From assembly GCF_001865575.2 (NCBI RefSeq), contig NZ_CP017561.2, positions 3,581,993 through 3,645,992 on the forward strand: DNA of 64,000 nt. The letters run 5' to 3'. Shown here in pieces: positions 27,835 to 35,712 of the stretch. The notes under the pieces are model-generated. The model was not told the DNA's origin, searched no databases, and saw only the letters and a program-made list of their open reading frames with translations. Numbering within the stretch: the stretch's first letter is position 1; every line of letters starts with the position of its first letter. The stretch is from Paraburkholderia sprentiae WSM5005. Lineage in GTDB: Bacteria; Pseudomonadota; Gammaproteobacteria; Burkholderiales; Burkholderiaceae. The translations under genes and the position numbers were made by a program.

Positions 27835-29052
27835 ATGCCGGCATTCCGTTTCGAAGCGATCGACGCGGCGGGGAAGGCACAAAAAGGCGTGCTCGACGCC
27901 GATAGTGCGCGCGGCGCGCGCACGAACCTGCGCTCGCAGGGACTCACCCCGCTCGTCGTCGAACCGGCGGCGTCGCGTACGCGCGGCGAGCGCAATCAGC
28001 GGCTCGCGCTCGGGCGTCGTCTGTCGCAGCGCGAGCAGGCCATTCTGACGCGGCAGCTCGCGAGTCTGCTGATCGCGGGCCTGCCGCTCGACGAAGCGCT
28101 CGCGGTGCTCACCGAGCAGTCGGAGCGCGACTACATCCGCGAGCTGATGGCGGCGATTCGCGCCGAGGTGCTCGGCGGTCATTCGCTCGCGAATGCGCTG
28201 CAGCAGCATCCGAAGGATTTCCCGGAGATCTACCGGGCGCTCGTCGCGGCCGGCGAACACACGGGCAAGCTCGGTCTGGTGCTGTCGCGACTCGCCGACT
28301 ACATCGAGCAGCGCAATGCACTGAAGCAGAAGATCGTGCTTGCGTTCACATATCCGACGATCGTCACGATCATCGCGTTCGGCATCGTCACGTTCCTGCT
28401 CAGCTATGTGGTGCCGCAGGTCGTCAACGTGTTCGCGAGCACCAAGCAGCAACTGCCGTTTCTGACGATCGTGATGATGGCGCTGTCCGGCTTCGTGCGG
28501 CATTGGTGGTGGGCGATGCTGATCGGCGTGGTGGTGATCGTCTATCTGGTTCGTGCGACGCTCAGGCAAGCGGCGCCGCGTCTCGCCTTCGACCGCTGGG
28601 TGCTGACCGCGCCGCTGATCGGCAAGCTCGTGCGCGGCTATAACACCGTGCGCTTTGCGAGCACGCTCGGCATCCTGACCGCGGCGGGCGTGCCGATTCT
28701 GCGCGCGTTGCAGGCCGCGGCCGAAACGCTCAGCAACAACGCGATGCGTGAAAACATCGACGACGCGATCGTGCGGGTGCGAGAAGGCACGTCGCTGTCG
28801 CGCGCGCTCGGCAACACGAAGACGTTTCCGCCGGTGCTCGTGCACCTGATCCGCTCGGGCGAAGCGACCGGCGACGTGACGACGATGCTCGACCGCGCGG
28901 CCGACGGCGAAGCGCGCGAACTGGAGCGTCGCACGATGTTCCTGACGAGCCTGCTCGAGCCGCTGCTGATTCTGGCGATGGGGGGCGTGGTGCTCGTGAT
29001 CGTGCTGGCGGTGATGCTGCCGATCATCGAGCTGAACAACCTCGTGCAGTAG
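27835..29052 (+). CDS. gspF: type II secretion system inner-membrane protein GspF
   Basis: A 405-residue polytopic protein with two T2SF cytoplasmic domains. The hallmark N-terminal MPAFRFEAIDAAGKAQKGVLDADSARGAR, LTRQLASLLIAGLPLDEALAVLTEQ, and three membrane spans (near 170-195, 220-240 and 375-400) are present. It is the platform protein contacting GspE. It starts four bases after the gspE stop and ends the rightward gspDEF unit. The following gene, gspC, faces it from the other strand. Confidence 0.96.
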   Translation: MPAFRFEAIDAAGKAQKGVLDADSARGARTNLRSQGLTPLVVEPAASRTRGERNQRLALGRRLSQREQAILTRQLASLLIAGLPLDEALAVLTEQSERDYIRELMAAIRAEVLGGHSLANALQQHPKDFPEIYRALVAAGEHTGKLGLVLSRLADYIEQRNALKQKIVLAFTYPTIVTIIAFGIVTFLLSYVVPQVVNVFASTKQQLPFLTIVMMALSGFVRHWWWAMLIGVVVIVYLVRATLRQAAPRLAFDRWVLTAPLIGKLVRGYNTVRFASTLGILTAAGVPILRALQAAAETLSNNAMRENIDDAIVRVREGTSLSRALGNTKTFPPVLVHLIRSGEATGDVTTMLDRAADGEARELERRTMFLTSLLEPLLILAMGGVVLVIVLAVMLPIIELNNLVQ

Positions 29053-29060
29053 TCAGATTT

Positions 29061-29474
29061 TCAGCGCACGTAAATGGTGGGGCCACTCGAGTTGGCGGGC
29101 AGGAAGATTTCCGAGCGGGCGCCGTTGCGGTCGATGATGATCGAGCGCGCGCGAACTTCGGAGAGCCTGGTGCCTTGCATCAGCGTGCTGCCGAGCGACA
29201 CCGCGCGCGGCGGCTCGCCACCGACGCTGACGATCGCCGCGGCGCCTTCGCTCAATGCGAGGATGCCAAAGAGATGGATGTCCTGATTGACGTTGCGCGT
29301 GAGTTGCCCGCCGAACAGCGTCGCGGCCTGGTCGGTCGAAATCTGCGCATGCGCGGCGGCAGCCGGCAACGGCGCGCCAGACAGCGCGGTGAGCGTGATG
29401 ACCCAGTAGGTCAGCGTCGCACAGAAAGCGGCGAAGAGCGCGAGCGACAGCAGGCGGATTTGGATGGCGTTCAT
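29061..29474 (-). CDS. gspC: type II secretion system protein GspC, short form without PDZ domain
   Basis: A 137-residue GspC: an N-terminal transmembrane segment (LLSLALFAAFCATLTYWVITL), then a homology region (AATLFGGQLTRNVNQDIHLFGILALSEGAAAIVSVGGEPPRAVSLGSTLMQGTRLSEVRARSIIIDRNGARSEIFLP). GspC links the inner-membrane platform to GspD. The C-terminal PDZ or coiled-coil domain of the classical 270-300-residue GspC is absent. The gene is inverted relative to all other gsp genes and lies between gspF and gspG, an arrangement I recall from other Burkholderia. A GTG two codons upstream (29480) is an alternative start. Confidence 0.88.
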   Translation of the reverse strand: MNAIQIRLLSLALFAAFCATLTYWVITLTALSGAPLPAAAAHAQISTDQAATLFGGQLTRNVNQDIHLFGILALSEGAAAIVSVGGEPPRAVSLGSTLMQGTRLSEVRARSIIIDRNGARSEIFLPANSSGPTIYVR

Positions 29475-29512
29475 ACGCACATTGTACGGACTATTGTGAA
29501 AATTGCGGTGGG

Positions 29513-29543
29513 TTGAAACCCTTCAACTGCATGACATTAAAAT
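29513..29543 (+). promoter_or_regulatory. possible gspG promoter
   Basis: TTGAAA (29513-29518) and TAAAAT (29538-29543) are separated by 19 bases, slightly longer than ideal. It lies 68 bases before gspG, in the space between divergent gspC and gspG, where a promoter is needed. Confidence 0.35.
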
Positions 29544-29610
29544 GACCGGCCCGGCGTGTTCAATCTGACCGCCCGAGCCAGAAATTTCACCTGAAAAGAG
29601 GTAGCAAGCT

Positions 29611-30075
29611 ATGCAACTGTCGACCATTCGCCGCGCTGACAACGCGGGTTCGCGCGGCCGCCGTCAACGCGGTTTCACGCTGATCGAAATCATGGTCGTG
29701 ATCGCGATTCTCGGCATTCTCGCCGCACTGATCGTGCCGAAAATCATGAGCCGTCCGGACGAAGCACGGCGCGTCGCGGCGAAGCAGGATATCGGCACCG
29801 TGATGCAAGCGTTGAAGCTGTATCGCCTCGACAACGGCCGCTATCCGACTCAGGAGCAAGGCCTGCGCGCGCTGATCGAAAAGCCGACCACCGACCCGGT
29901 GCCGGCCAACTGGAAGGAGGGCGGCTATCTCGAGCGCCTGCCGAACGATCCGTGGGGCAACGCGTACCAGTACCTGAATCCGGGCGTGCACGGCGAGATC
30001 GATGTGTTCAGCTACGGCGCCGATGGCAAACCGGGCGGCGAAGGCAACGACTCCGACGTCGGGTCCTGGCAATAA
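29611..30075 (+). CDS. gspG: type II secretion system major pseudopilin GspG
   Basis: A 154-residue major pseudopilin. The leader ends RGRRQRG and is followed by the type IV prepilin motif [24 protein letters not shown] with Glu at mature position 5. The C-terminal part carries the GspG calcium-site region ([31 protein letters not shown]). It polymerises into the pseudopilus that pushes substrates through GspD. A GAGGTAGC ribosome site precedes the ATG. First gene of gspGHIJKLMN. No prepilin peptidase (gspO) gene is in the window, so it must be elsewhere. Confidence 0.96.
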   Translation: MQLSTIRRADNAGSRGRRQRGFTLIEIMVVIAILGILAALIVPKIMSRPDEARRVAAKQDIGTVMQALKLYRLDNGRYPTQEQGLRALIEKPTTDPVPANWKEGGYLERLPNDPWGNAYQYLNPGVHGEIDVFSYGADGKPGGEGNDSDVGSWQ

Positions 30076-30217
30076 GCCCGTCGAACCCAGCAATCCGCGA
30101 GGCGATGACGTTCATGCACGCGCCCTCTTTGCCGCCGGTTCGGCCGCTGGTTTCGCCGAGCGGCGAAGCGTACGCGCTTCACCGATGCATTGCTGTTTGA
30201 TTTTTCGTTGATCGTCG

Positions 30218-30757
30218 ATGGCCGGCACTATGCGCACGTCCGCTTGCAAGTCCCGAGTGAACACTCCGGGTACGGCTTCGCAGCCGCGCTCCCGGCAACG
30301 CCGTGGCCGCGCGGCCGGCTTCACGCTGCTCGAAATGATGGTGGTGCTCGTGATCGCGGGCCTGCTCGTGTCGCTGACCGCGGTCACGATGACCCGCAAT
30401 CCGCGCACCGATCTGAACGAGGAAGCGCAGCGTCTCGCGCTGCTGTTCGAATCGGCTGGCGACGAAGCGCAAGTGCGCGCGCGGCCGATCGCGTGGCAGC
30501 CGTTCGAGGGCGGCTTCCGGTTCGATCAGCGCACCCAGGATGGCTGGCGCCCGCTGCGCGACGATCTGCTCGGACCGCGTCAGTGGGAAGGCGGCGTGAC
30601 CGGTGTCGCGATCCGTTACCCGGGCGCGGATTCGCAAGCGGATCGCATTGTGTTCGGTACCGAGGCGATCGACGTGCCGGTACAGGTCACGCTGTTTTCG
30701 GCGGCCGGACAGGCGACGATCGTCGGTACCGGCAACGGCCGCTACGAGGTGCGCTGA
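30218..30757 (+). CDS. gspH: type II secretion system minor pseudopilin GspH
   Basis: A 179-residue minor pseudopilin with the cleavage motif AAGFTLLEMMVVLVIAGLLVSLTAV after an unusually long leader of about 33 residues. The globular part includes RLALLFESAGDEAQVRARPIAW and GFRFDQRTQDGWRPL, typical of GspH. Because the leader is long, the true start may be the internal ATG at 30230 or another codon; none has a convincing ribosome site. A 142-base gap separates it from gspG. Confidence 0.9.
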   Translation: MAGTMRTSACKSRVNTPGTASQPRSRQRRGRAAGFTLLEMMVVLVIAGLLVSLTAVTMTRNPRTDLNEEAQRLALLFESAGDEAQVRARPIAWQPFEGGFRFDQRTQDGWRPLRDDLLGPRQWEGGVTGVAIRYPGADSQADRIVFGTEAIDVPVQVTLFSAAGQATIVGTGNGRYEVR

Positions 30758-30758
30758 G

Positions 30759-31166
30759 ATGCCGATACGTCGTAGTGGCGATGCGGCCTGCCGCAAGGAG
30801 CGCGGCTTCACGATGATCGAGGTGCTGGTCGCGCTTGCCATCATCGCGGTCGCGCTTGCCGCGTCGCTGCGTGCGGTCGGCAGTCTCGCAAGCGGCGAAA
30901 CCGATCTGCACCGGCGACTGCTGGCCGGCTGGAGCGCGGACAACGCGCTCGCGCAACTGCATCTGAAGCATGCATGGCCGAACATCGGCTCGACGAGCTT
31001 CGACTGCTCGCAAGGCAATTTGCAGCTGCGGTGTACTCAGCATGTGACGGCGACACCGAATCCGGTGTTTCGCCGCGTCGAAGTGATGGTGACGATGCCC
31101 GGGCAGTCCGGCAATCTCGCCCAGATGGTCACGGTGGTCGCGAATGAAAACAACCGCTCGCTGTAG
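30759..31166 (+). CDS. gspI: type II secretion system minor pseudopilin GspI
   Basis: A 135-residue minor pseudopilin. The short leader CRKERG is followed by FTMIEVLVALAIIAVALAASLRAVGSL. The globular region (LLAGWSADNALAQLHLKHAWPNIGSTSFDCSQGNLQLRCTQHVTATPNPVFRRVEVMV) matches GspI. It starts one base after the gspH stop and overlaps gspJ by 23 bases. GspI forms the tip complex with GspJ and GspK. Confidence 0.94.
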   Translation: MPIRRSGDAACRKERGFTMIEVLVALAIIAVALAASLRAVGSLASGETDLHRRLLAGWSADNALAQLHLKHAWPNIGSTSFDCSQGNLQLRCTQHVTATPNPVFRRVEVMVTMPGQSGNLAQMVTVVANENNRSL

Positions 31167-31818
31167 GCGCCGCCGCCGTGACGGCGCGCGCGGCTTTACG
31201 CTGATCGAACTGCTTGTCGCGATCGCGATCCTCGCGGTGATCGCCGTGCTGTCGTGGCGCGGGCTCGATCAGATCATCCGCGGCCGTACGACGATCACGA
31301 ACGCGATGGAAGACGAGCGCGTGTTCGCGCAACTATTCGACCAGATGCGGATCGACGCGCGTCAGGCCGCCAGCGACGACGAATCCAGCCAGGCCGCGGT
31401 GTCGATCACCGGCAACACGCTGCAGATCGTGCGTCACATGGTGCTGCCGGGCAGCGCGCCGCGTCTGCAGGTGGTGCGCTATCAGATCTCGAACGGCCGG
31501 GTGGTGCGCTATGCGTCGCCGCCGCTTGGCAACGTCGGCGAGTTGCGGCGCGCATTGCACGGCAGTGACGAAGGCTGGAGCGCGGTGCCGCTGATGGGCG
31601 GCGTCGGCTCGATCTCGGCGCGGATGTACGTGCCGAAACTCGGTTGGACCATACAGATGAACGACGTGCAGACCGCGATGACCGAGGCCGTCAACAACCT
31701 GAAGGTGCCGCAGCTCGGTAATGCGCCGATGCCGCGCTCGGTGACGGGGCTCGAAGTCAGCATCGGCGCGACGTCGCTCGCGCGTCCGGTCACGCGCGTG
31801 TTTCTGGTCGGAGAATGA
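31144..31818 (+). CDS. gspJ: type II secretion system minor pseudopilin GspJ
   Basis: A 224-residue minor pseudopilin. A very basic leader (TTARCRRRRRDGARG) precedes FTLIELLVAIAILAVIAVLSWRGLDQI. The remainder (VFAQLFDQMRIDARQA, VVRYQISNGRVVRYASPPLG, VTGLEVSIGATSLARPVTRVFLVGE) follows the GspJ pattern. It starts inside gspI and ends one base before gspK. Confidence 0.94.
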   Translation: MKTTARCRRRRRDGARGFTLIELLVAIAILAVIAVLSWRGLDQIIRGRTTITNAMEDERVFAQLFDQMRIDARQAASDDESSQAAVSITGNTLQIVRHMVLPGSAPRLQVVRYQISNGRVVRYASPPLGNVGELRRALHGSDEGWSAVPLMGGVGSISARMYVPKLGWTIQMNDVQTAMTEAVNNLKVPQLGNAPMPRSVTGLEVSIGATSLARPVTRVFLVGE

Positions 31819-31819
31819 C

Positions 31820-32923
31820 ATGACGTTCTCTTCGTCGTCGCCGAAAAGGTCCGCATCGGGTTCGCGAGTACGCGAGCGCGGCGTGGCCATCATCAGCGCG
31901 CTGCTGGTCGTCGCGCTGTCGGCGATCCTCGTGTCCGGCATGCTGTGGCGCCAGCAGGTACAGATCCGGCGCATCGAGAATCAGCGGCTGCTTTCACAGG
32001 CGCTATGGGTCGCGCGCGGCGCGCTCGACTGGACGCGGCTGATTCTGCGCTCCGAAGGCGATACGTCGGCGGGCATCACGTATCTGGGCGGCTTGTGGGG
32101 CGTGCCGATCGCGAAAACGCGGCTGTCGGATTTTCTCGGCCAGATCGGCGAAGTACGCGCTGAGCAAGGCGCGGCGACGTACCTATCGGGCTCGATCGAG
32201 GACGCGCAGTCCAGATTCAACCTGCGCAATCTGGTCGCGAGTCCCGCGCCCGGCGTGACGCAGATAAGCGCCGAGCAGATGGCCGCGTATCAGCGCCTGC
32301 TGGTGTCGCTCGGCGTGAGCGGGCAGCTCGCCAAAGCGACCGCGCTGCACATGCGCGCGGGGCTGTCGCAATCGGCGACGCGCTTTCAGACCGGCACGTC
32401 GATCAGCAGCACCCCGCAGGTCGGCGGCGGCGGTATGACGGGCGGCAACTTCACGAACCAGCCCGGCATCGAGGACGGCGACGACAACGTGGCGGTCGCG
32501 CCGCTGCTGATGACGGGCGTCGATTCGCTGCTCGACATTCCGGGCTACACGCCCGAGATCGTCGCGAAACTGCGGCCGTTCGTCACCGTGCTGCCTACGA
32601 CCACCGCGATCAACATGAACACCGCGTCGGCAGAAGTGATCGCGGCGGTGGTGCCCGGCATGACGGTGTCGCAGGCGCAGGCGTTGGTCGCGCGGCGCCA
32701 GACCGTGTTTTTCCGCAACGTCGGCGACGTGCAGCTCGCGCTGACGGCCGCCGGCGTGCAATCGGTGTCGATCGATCCGAATCAGTTCGACGTCAACTCG
32801 AGCTACTTTTTAGTCCACGGCAGTGTGCAGCACGAGCGCGCCGAAGTGGATCGCACGACGCTCGTTTATCGCGATCCGCTGACTCACACCACGCGTATCG
32901 TGCGGGTACAAGACCAACTATGA
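31820..32923 (+). CDS. gspK: type II secretion system minor pseudopilin GspK
   Basis: A 367-residue minor pseudopilin. Its N-terminal RERG-VAIISALLVVALSAILVSGMLWRQQVQIRRIENQ lacks the Glu at mature position 5, which is characteristic of GspK at the pseudopilus tip. The helix-rich insert domain (LLDIPGYTPEIVAKLRPFVTVLPTTTAINMNTASAEVIAAVVPGMTVSQAQALVARR) is the T2SK signature. Confidence 0.95.
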   Translation: MTFSSSSPKRSASGSRVRERGVAIISALLVVALSAILVSGMLWRQQVQIRRIENQRLLSQALWVARGALDWTRLILRSEGDTSAGITYLGGLWGVPIAKTRLSDFLGQIGEVRAEQGAATYLSGSIEDAQSRFNLRNLVASPAPGVTQISAEQMAAYQRLLVSLGVSGQLAKATALHMRAGLSQSATRFQTGTSISSTPQVGGGGMTGGNFTNQPGIEDGDDNVAVAPLLMTGVDSLLDIPGYTPEIVAKLRPFVTVLPTTTAINMNTASAEVIAAVVPGMTVSQAQALVARRQTVFFRNVGDVQLALTAAGVQSVSIDPNQFDVNSSYFLVHGSVQHERAEVDRTTLVYRDPLTHTTRIVRVQDQL

Positions 32924-32951
32924 ATAACGCAATTCACAGAGAGAGTGGCCT

Positions 32952-34361
32952 TTGAGCACGCTGATCGTCCTATTGCCGCCGCGTGATCCGGCGGTGCCCT
33001 CGCAGGAATGGCAACTGCCCGACCTGCCGTTCGTGCTGCTCGACAAGACCGGGCGCACGCAGCGCGCCGGCCGCTCGGCGCTCGCGCTGCTGCCGCGCGC
33101 TGGCACGACGGTGCTGATGCTCGCCGCGCGCGACCTGCTGCTGATGCCCGCGACGCTGCCGCCGCTACGTGGCCCGAAGCTGCGCCAGGCGCTGCCCAAT
33201 ATCGTCGAGGATCAACTGATCCAGGATCCGCAGACCTGCCATATCGCGGTCGATCCGCAGGGGCTTGGCGAAGGCCGGCACTTGCTTGCGATCGTCGATC
33301 GCGGCTGGTTCCGATTCATTTACGAGGCGTTCACCGCGGCCGGTCATCGCAGCTTGCGCGCGGTGCCGGTCACGCGGTGCCTGCCGCAGGCGCCGGTGGC
33401 CGAAGTTGCCGCAGGCGTCGATCAAACAGCCGAAGTGCGCGAGCCGGTGATGGCCGGCGCGGCGAGCGTCGCCACGTCGCTGCCGGGCGTCGCGCCGGTG
33501 CTCGGGGCGCAAGTGCCGTCTGTCGTGCCGATGGTGGCCGCCGTGCTCGGTGCGGTCGTGCAGACCGCGCCCGCGCTGCTGGTCGAAGGCGAGATCGACA
33601 GCGGCGTGCCCCGCGTCGAGCTCGCGATTGCGCGCGGCATGCAGGGCGAAGGCTTCGCGGCGCCAGCCGATGCGGTGAATGCGACGCTTGCCGCGCTGGC
33701 AGGTGCGGCGCCGGTGTCGCTGTACATGCTGACGGAAGTGCCTGGCAACGAATCGAACCACGCCACGACGAATCCCGCGCGGCTTGCCGCGCATATCCAT
33801 GGCGCGAGCCCGCTGCCGTTCGAACAGCTCGCGCGGCGCGCGCTCGAATGCCGCTTCGACCTGTGCCAGTTCGAGTTCGCATCGCAGCCGTGGCGCCTCG
33901 ATCGGGCGACGCTGCGGCGTCTGCGTTTGCCGATCCTGCTCGCGCTCGCCGCGCTCGTCGTCGCGATCATCGGCGCGAACGTGCAGTGGCTGATGCTCGC
34001 GCGGAAGCGTGACGCGATCAATACGCAGATGACGGATCTGCTGCTCAACACGTTCCCGAAGACGACCGTCGTGCTCGACGCGCCCGGTCAGATGGCGCGT
34101 CAGGTGCAACAGTTGCGCGTCGCGGCGGGCGAGCTGTCGCCGGAAGATTTCCTGGCGCTCGCCGACGGCCTCGCGCGCTCGCTGTCGCCGCTGCCGGTCA
34201 ACGGCATCGCCGCGCTCGACTATCACGACCATCGCCTCGACGTGACCTTCAAACCCACGATCAAGGTCGACCCCGACTTCGCCAAGCGCCTCGCGCGCAA
34301 CGGCCTGACCGGTGCGATCGACAGCAGTACCGGCAAGTGGACCATCAGGAACGGACAATGA
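32952..34361 (+). CDS. gspL: type II secretion system protein GspL
   Basis: A 469-residue GspL beginning at TTG with GAGAGTGG upstream. The cytoplasmic actin-like domain (STLIVLLPPRDP to roughly residue 300, including LRQALPNIVEDQLIQDPQTCHIAVDP) recruits GspE. One transmembrane helix lies near 315-340 (LPILLALAALVVAIIGANVQWLML), followed by a periplasmic ferredoxin-like domain. An Ala/Val-rich spacer of about 60 residues (AEVAAGVDQTAEVREPVMAGAASV onward) splits the cytoplasmic domain. Confidence 0.93.
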   Translation: MSTLIVLLPPRDPAVPSQEWQLPDLPFVLLDKTGRTQRAGRSALALLPRAGTTVLMLAARDLLLMPATLPPLRGPKLRQALPNIVEDQLIQDPQTCHIAVDPQGLGEGRHLLAIVDRGWFRFIYEAFTAAGHRSLRAVPVTRCLPQAPVAEVAAGVDQTAEVREPVMAGAASVATSLPGVAPVLGAQVPSVVPMVAAVLGAVVQTAPALLVEGEIDSGVPRVELAIARGMQGEGFAAPADAVNATLAALAGAAPVSLYMLTEVPGNESNHATTNPARLAAHIHGASPLPFEQLARRALECRFDLCQFEFASQPWRLDRATLRRLRLPILLALAALVVAIIGANVQWLMLARKRDAINTQMTDLLLNTFPKTTVVLDAPGQMARQVQQLRVAAGELSPEDFLALADGLARSLSPLPVNGIAALDYHDHRLDVTFKPTIKVDPDFAKRLARNGLTGAIDSSTGKWTIRNGQ

Positions 34362-34861
34362 AAGCTGAACTCGCTCAAACATGGGCTGGCTTCTGGGACC
34401 AGCGCACCGATCGCGAAAAGGCGCTGCTGACGTGGGGCGGCGCCGCGCTCGCCGTGGCGATTGCGTGGTCGGTATTGTGGGCGCCCGCGCAGGAAGGCCG
34501 CACGCATCTGCGCGAATCGCTGCCGAGCCTGCAGCGGCAGTTCGCGCAGATGACCGCGCAGGCGAATGAGGCGCGTTCGCTGACGGCAGCCGCGCAAGGC
34601 GTCGCACCGACCGGCGCGGCGCTGAAGGACGCGCTCGCCGCATCGCTCGGCGAGCATGGTCTTGCCGCGACGCAGGTGCAGTTCGTCGGCAACGCGGTGC
34701 AGGTGCAGATGAAAAACGTGGCGTTTCCGGCTTGGACCGCGTGGGTCGATGACGTGCGCAAGCAGTTGAAGGTGCAGGTCTCCGAGGCGCACATCACCGC
34801 GCTGAAAGACGACGGCCAGGTGGACCTGACGGTCGCGCTGCAACCGTCTAGCGCGAAATAA
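34358..34861 (+). CDS. gspM: type II secretion system protein GspM
   Basis: A 167-residue GspM. A short cytoplasmic N-terminus is followed by one transmembrane helix (LLTWGGAALAVAIAWSVLWAP) and a periplasmic domain. GspM binds GspL in the inner-membrane platform. The ATG overlaps the gspL stop (ATGA). An in-frame ATG at 34337 inside gspL was rejected. Confidence 0.93.
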   Translation: MKAELAQTWAGFWDQRTDREKALLTWGGAALAVAIAWSVLWAPAQEGRTHLRESLPSLQRQFAQMTAQANEARSLTAAAQGVAPTGAALKDALAASLGEHGLAATQVQFVGNAVQVQMKNVAFPAWTAWVDDVRKQLKVQVSEAHITALKDDGQVDLTVALQPSSAK

Positions 34862-34889
34862 CGACGCGCCGCTCGCTACAGGATCTCGC

Positions 34890-35669
34890 ATGAATTACTG
34901 GATGTGGCGGCTGCGTGCGGCGCTGCCGTGGCTGGTGGTCGCCGTTTTCTCGGTCGCGGCCGTGACGCTCGCGTTGCTGCCGGCCGCCTGGATTACGCCG
35001 CAGTTCGCGCGGCAAACGCATGGGCACGTCAATCTCGTCGACGCCGACGGTTCGCTGTGGCATGGCTCCGCGACGCTGATGCTGGCCGCCGGCGCCGATA
35101 TGAGTGCGGCGACGCTGCTGCCTGGGCGGATCGAATGGCGCACCGCGTTCTGGCCGCTTTTCACTGGACGCGTGCGCATGGTCATGCGCCATAGCGAGGC
35201 GATGCCCGACCCGATCACGGTCGATGCGACGCCGCGCGGCGCAACCGTTACGCCGGGCGTGCTCGCGGTGCCGGCGTCGCTGCTCTCGGGGCTTGGCGCG
35301 CCATTCAACACGCTCGATCTGCAGGGCAACGTGCAGCTCTCGTGGTCCGACTGGCGCAGCTTCAACGGCGAGGCGTTCGGACAACTGACCGTGATACTCG
35401 ACGACGTCAGCTCGCGCGTGTCGCTCGTGAAGCCGCTCGGCTCGTATCGGGTCAGGTTTCAGGCGCAGGGCGCGTCGTCGACACTCGATCTGAGCACGGT
35501 CAAGGGGCCGTTGATGCTGAGCGGCAGCGGCACCGTGTCGGCCGCATCGACATCGTTTCATGGCACGGCGAGCGCCGCGCCGCAGCAGCACGATAACCTC
35601 GCGGGCCTGCTGAATCTGCTTGGCCGCCCGAGCGGACCTGACACGGTGGCGCTCACGTTCGTGCACTGA
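34890..35669 (+). CDS. gspN: type II secretion system protein GspN
   Basis: A 259-residue protein with an N-terminal membrane anchor (WMWRLRAALPWLVVAVFSVAAVTLALLPAAWI) and a periplasmic beta-rich domain (HVNLVDADGSLWHGSATLMLAAG, LSWSDWRSFNGEAFGQLTVILDDVSSRVSL). It is the last gene of the gsp operon, as GspN usually is. Its role is accessory and not well defined. The gene is followed by a strong hairpin shared with the convergent efflux gene. Confidence 0.9.
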   Translation: MNYWMWRLRAALPWLVVAVFSVAAVTLALLPAAWITPQFARQTHGHVNLVDADGSLWHGSATLMLAAGADMSAATLLPGRIEWRTAFWPLFTGRVRMVMRHSEAMPDPITVDATPRGATVTPGVLAVPASLLSGLGAPFNTLDLQGNVQLSWSDWRSFNGEAFGQLTVILDDVSSRVSLVKPLGSYRVRFQAQGASSTLDLSTVKGPLMLSGSGTVSAASTSFHGTASAAPQQHDNLAGLLNLLGRPSGPDTVALTFVH

Positions 35670-35674
35670 GGTGC

Positions 35675-35704
35675 GCTTCGCGGCCAGCGCGATGGCCGCG
35701 AAGC
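35675..35704. terminator. hairpin between convergent gspN and efflux gene
   Basis: GCTTCGCGGCC/GGCCGCGAAGC forms a perfect 11-base stem with an 8-base loop. It lacks a T-run on either strand, so termination efficiency is uncertain, but its position between two converging stops fits a shared terminator. Confidence 0.5.
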
Positions 35705-35712
35705 AGTGGCCG

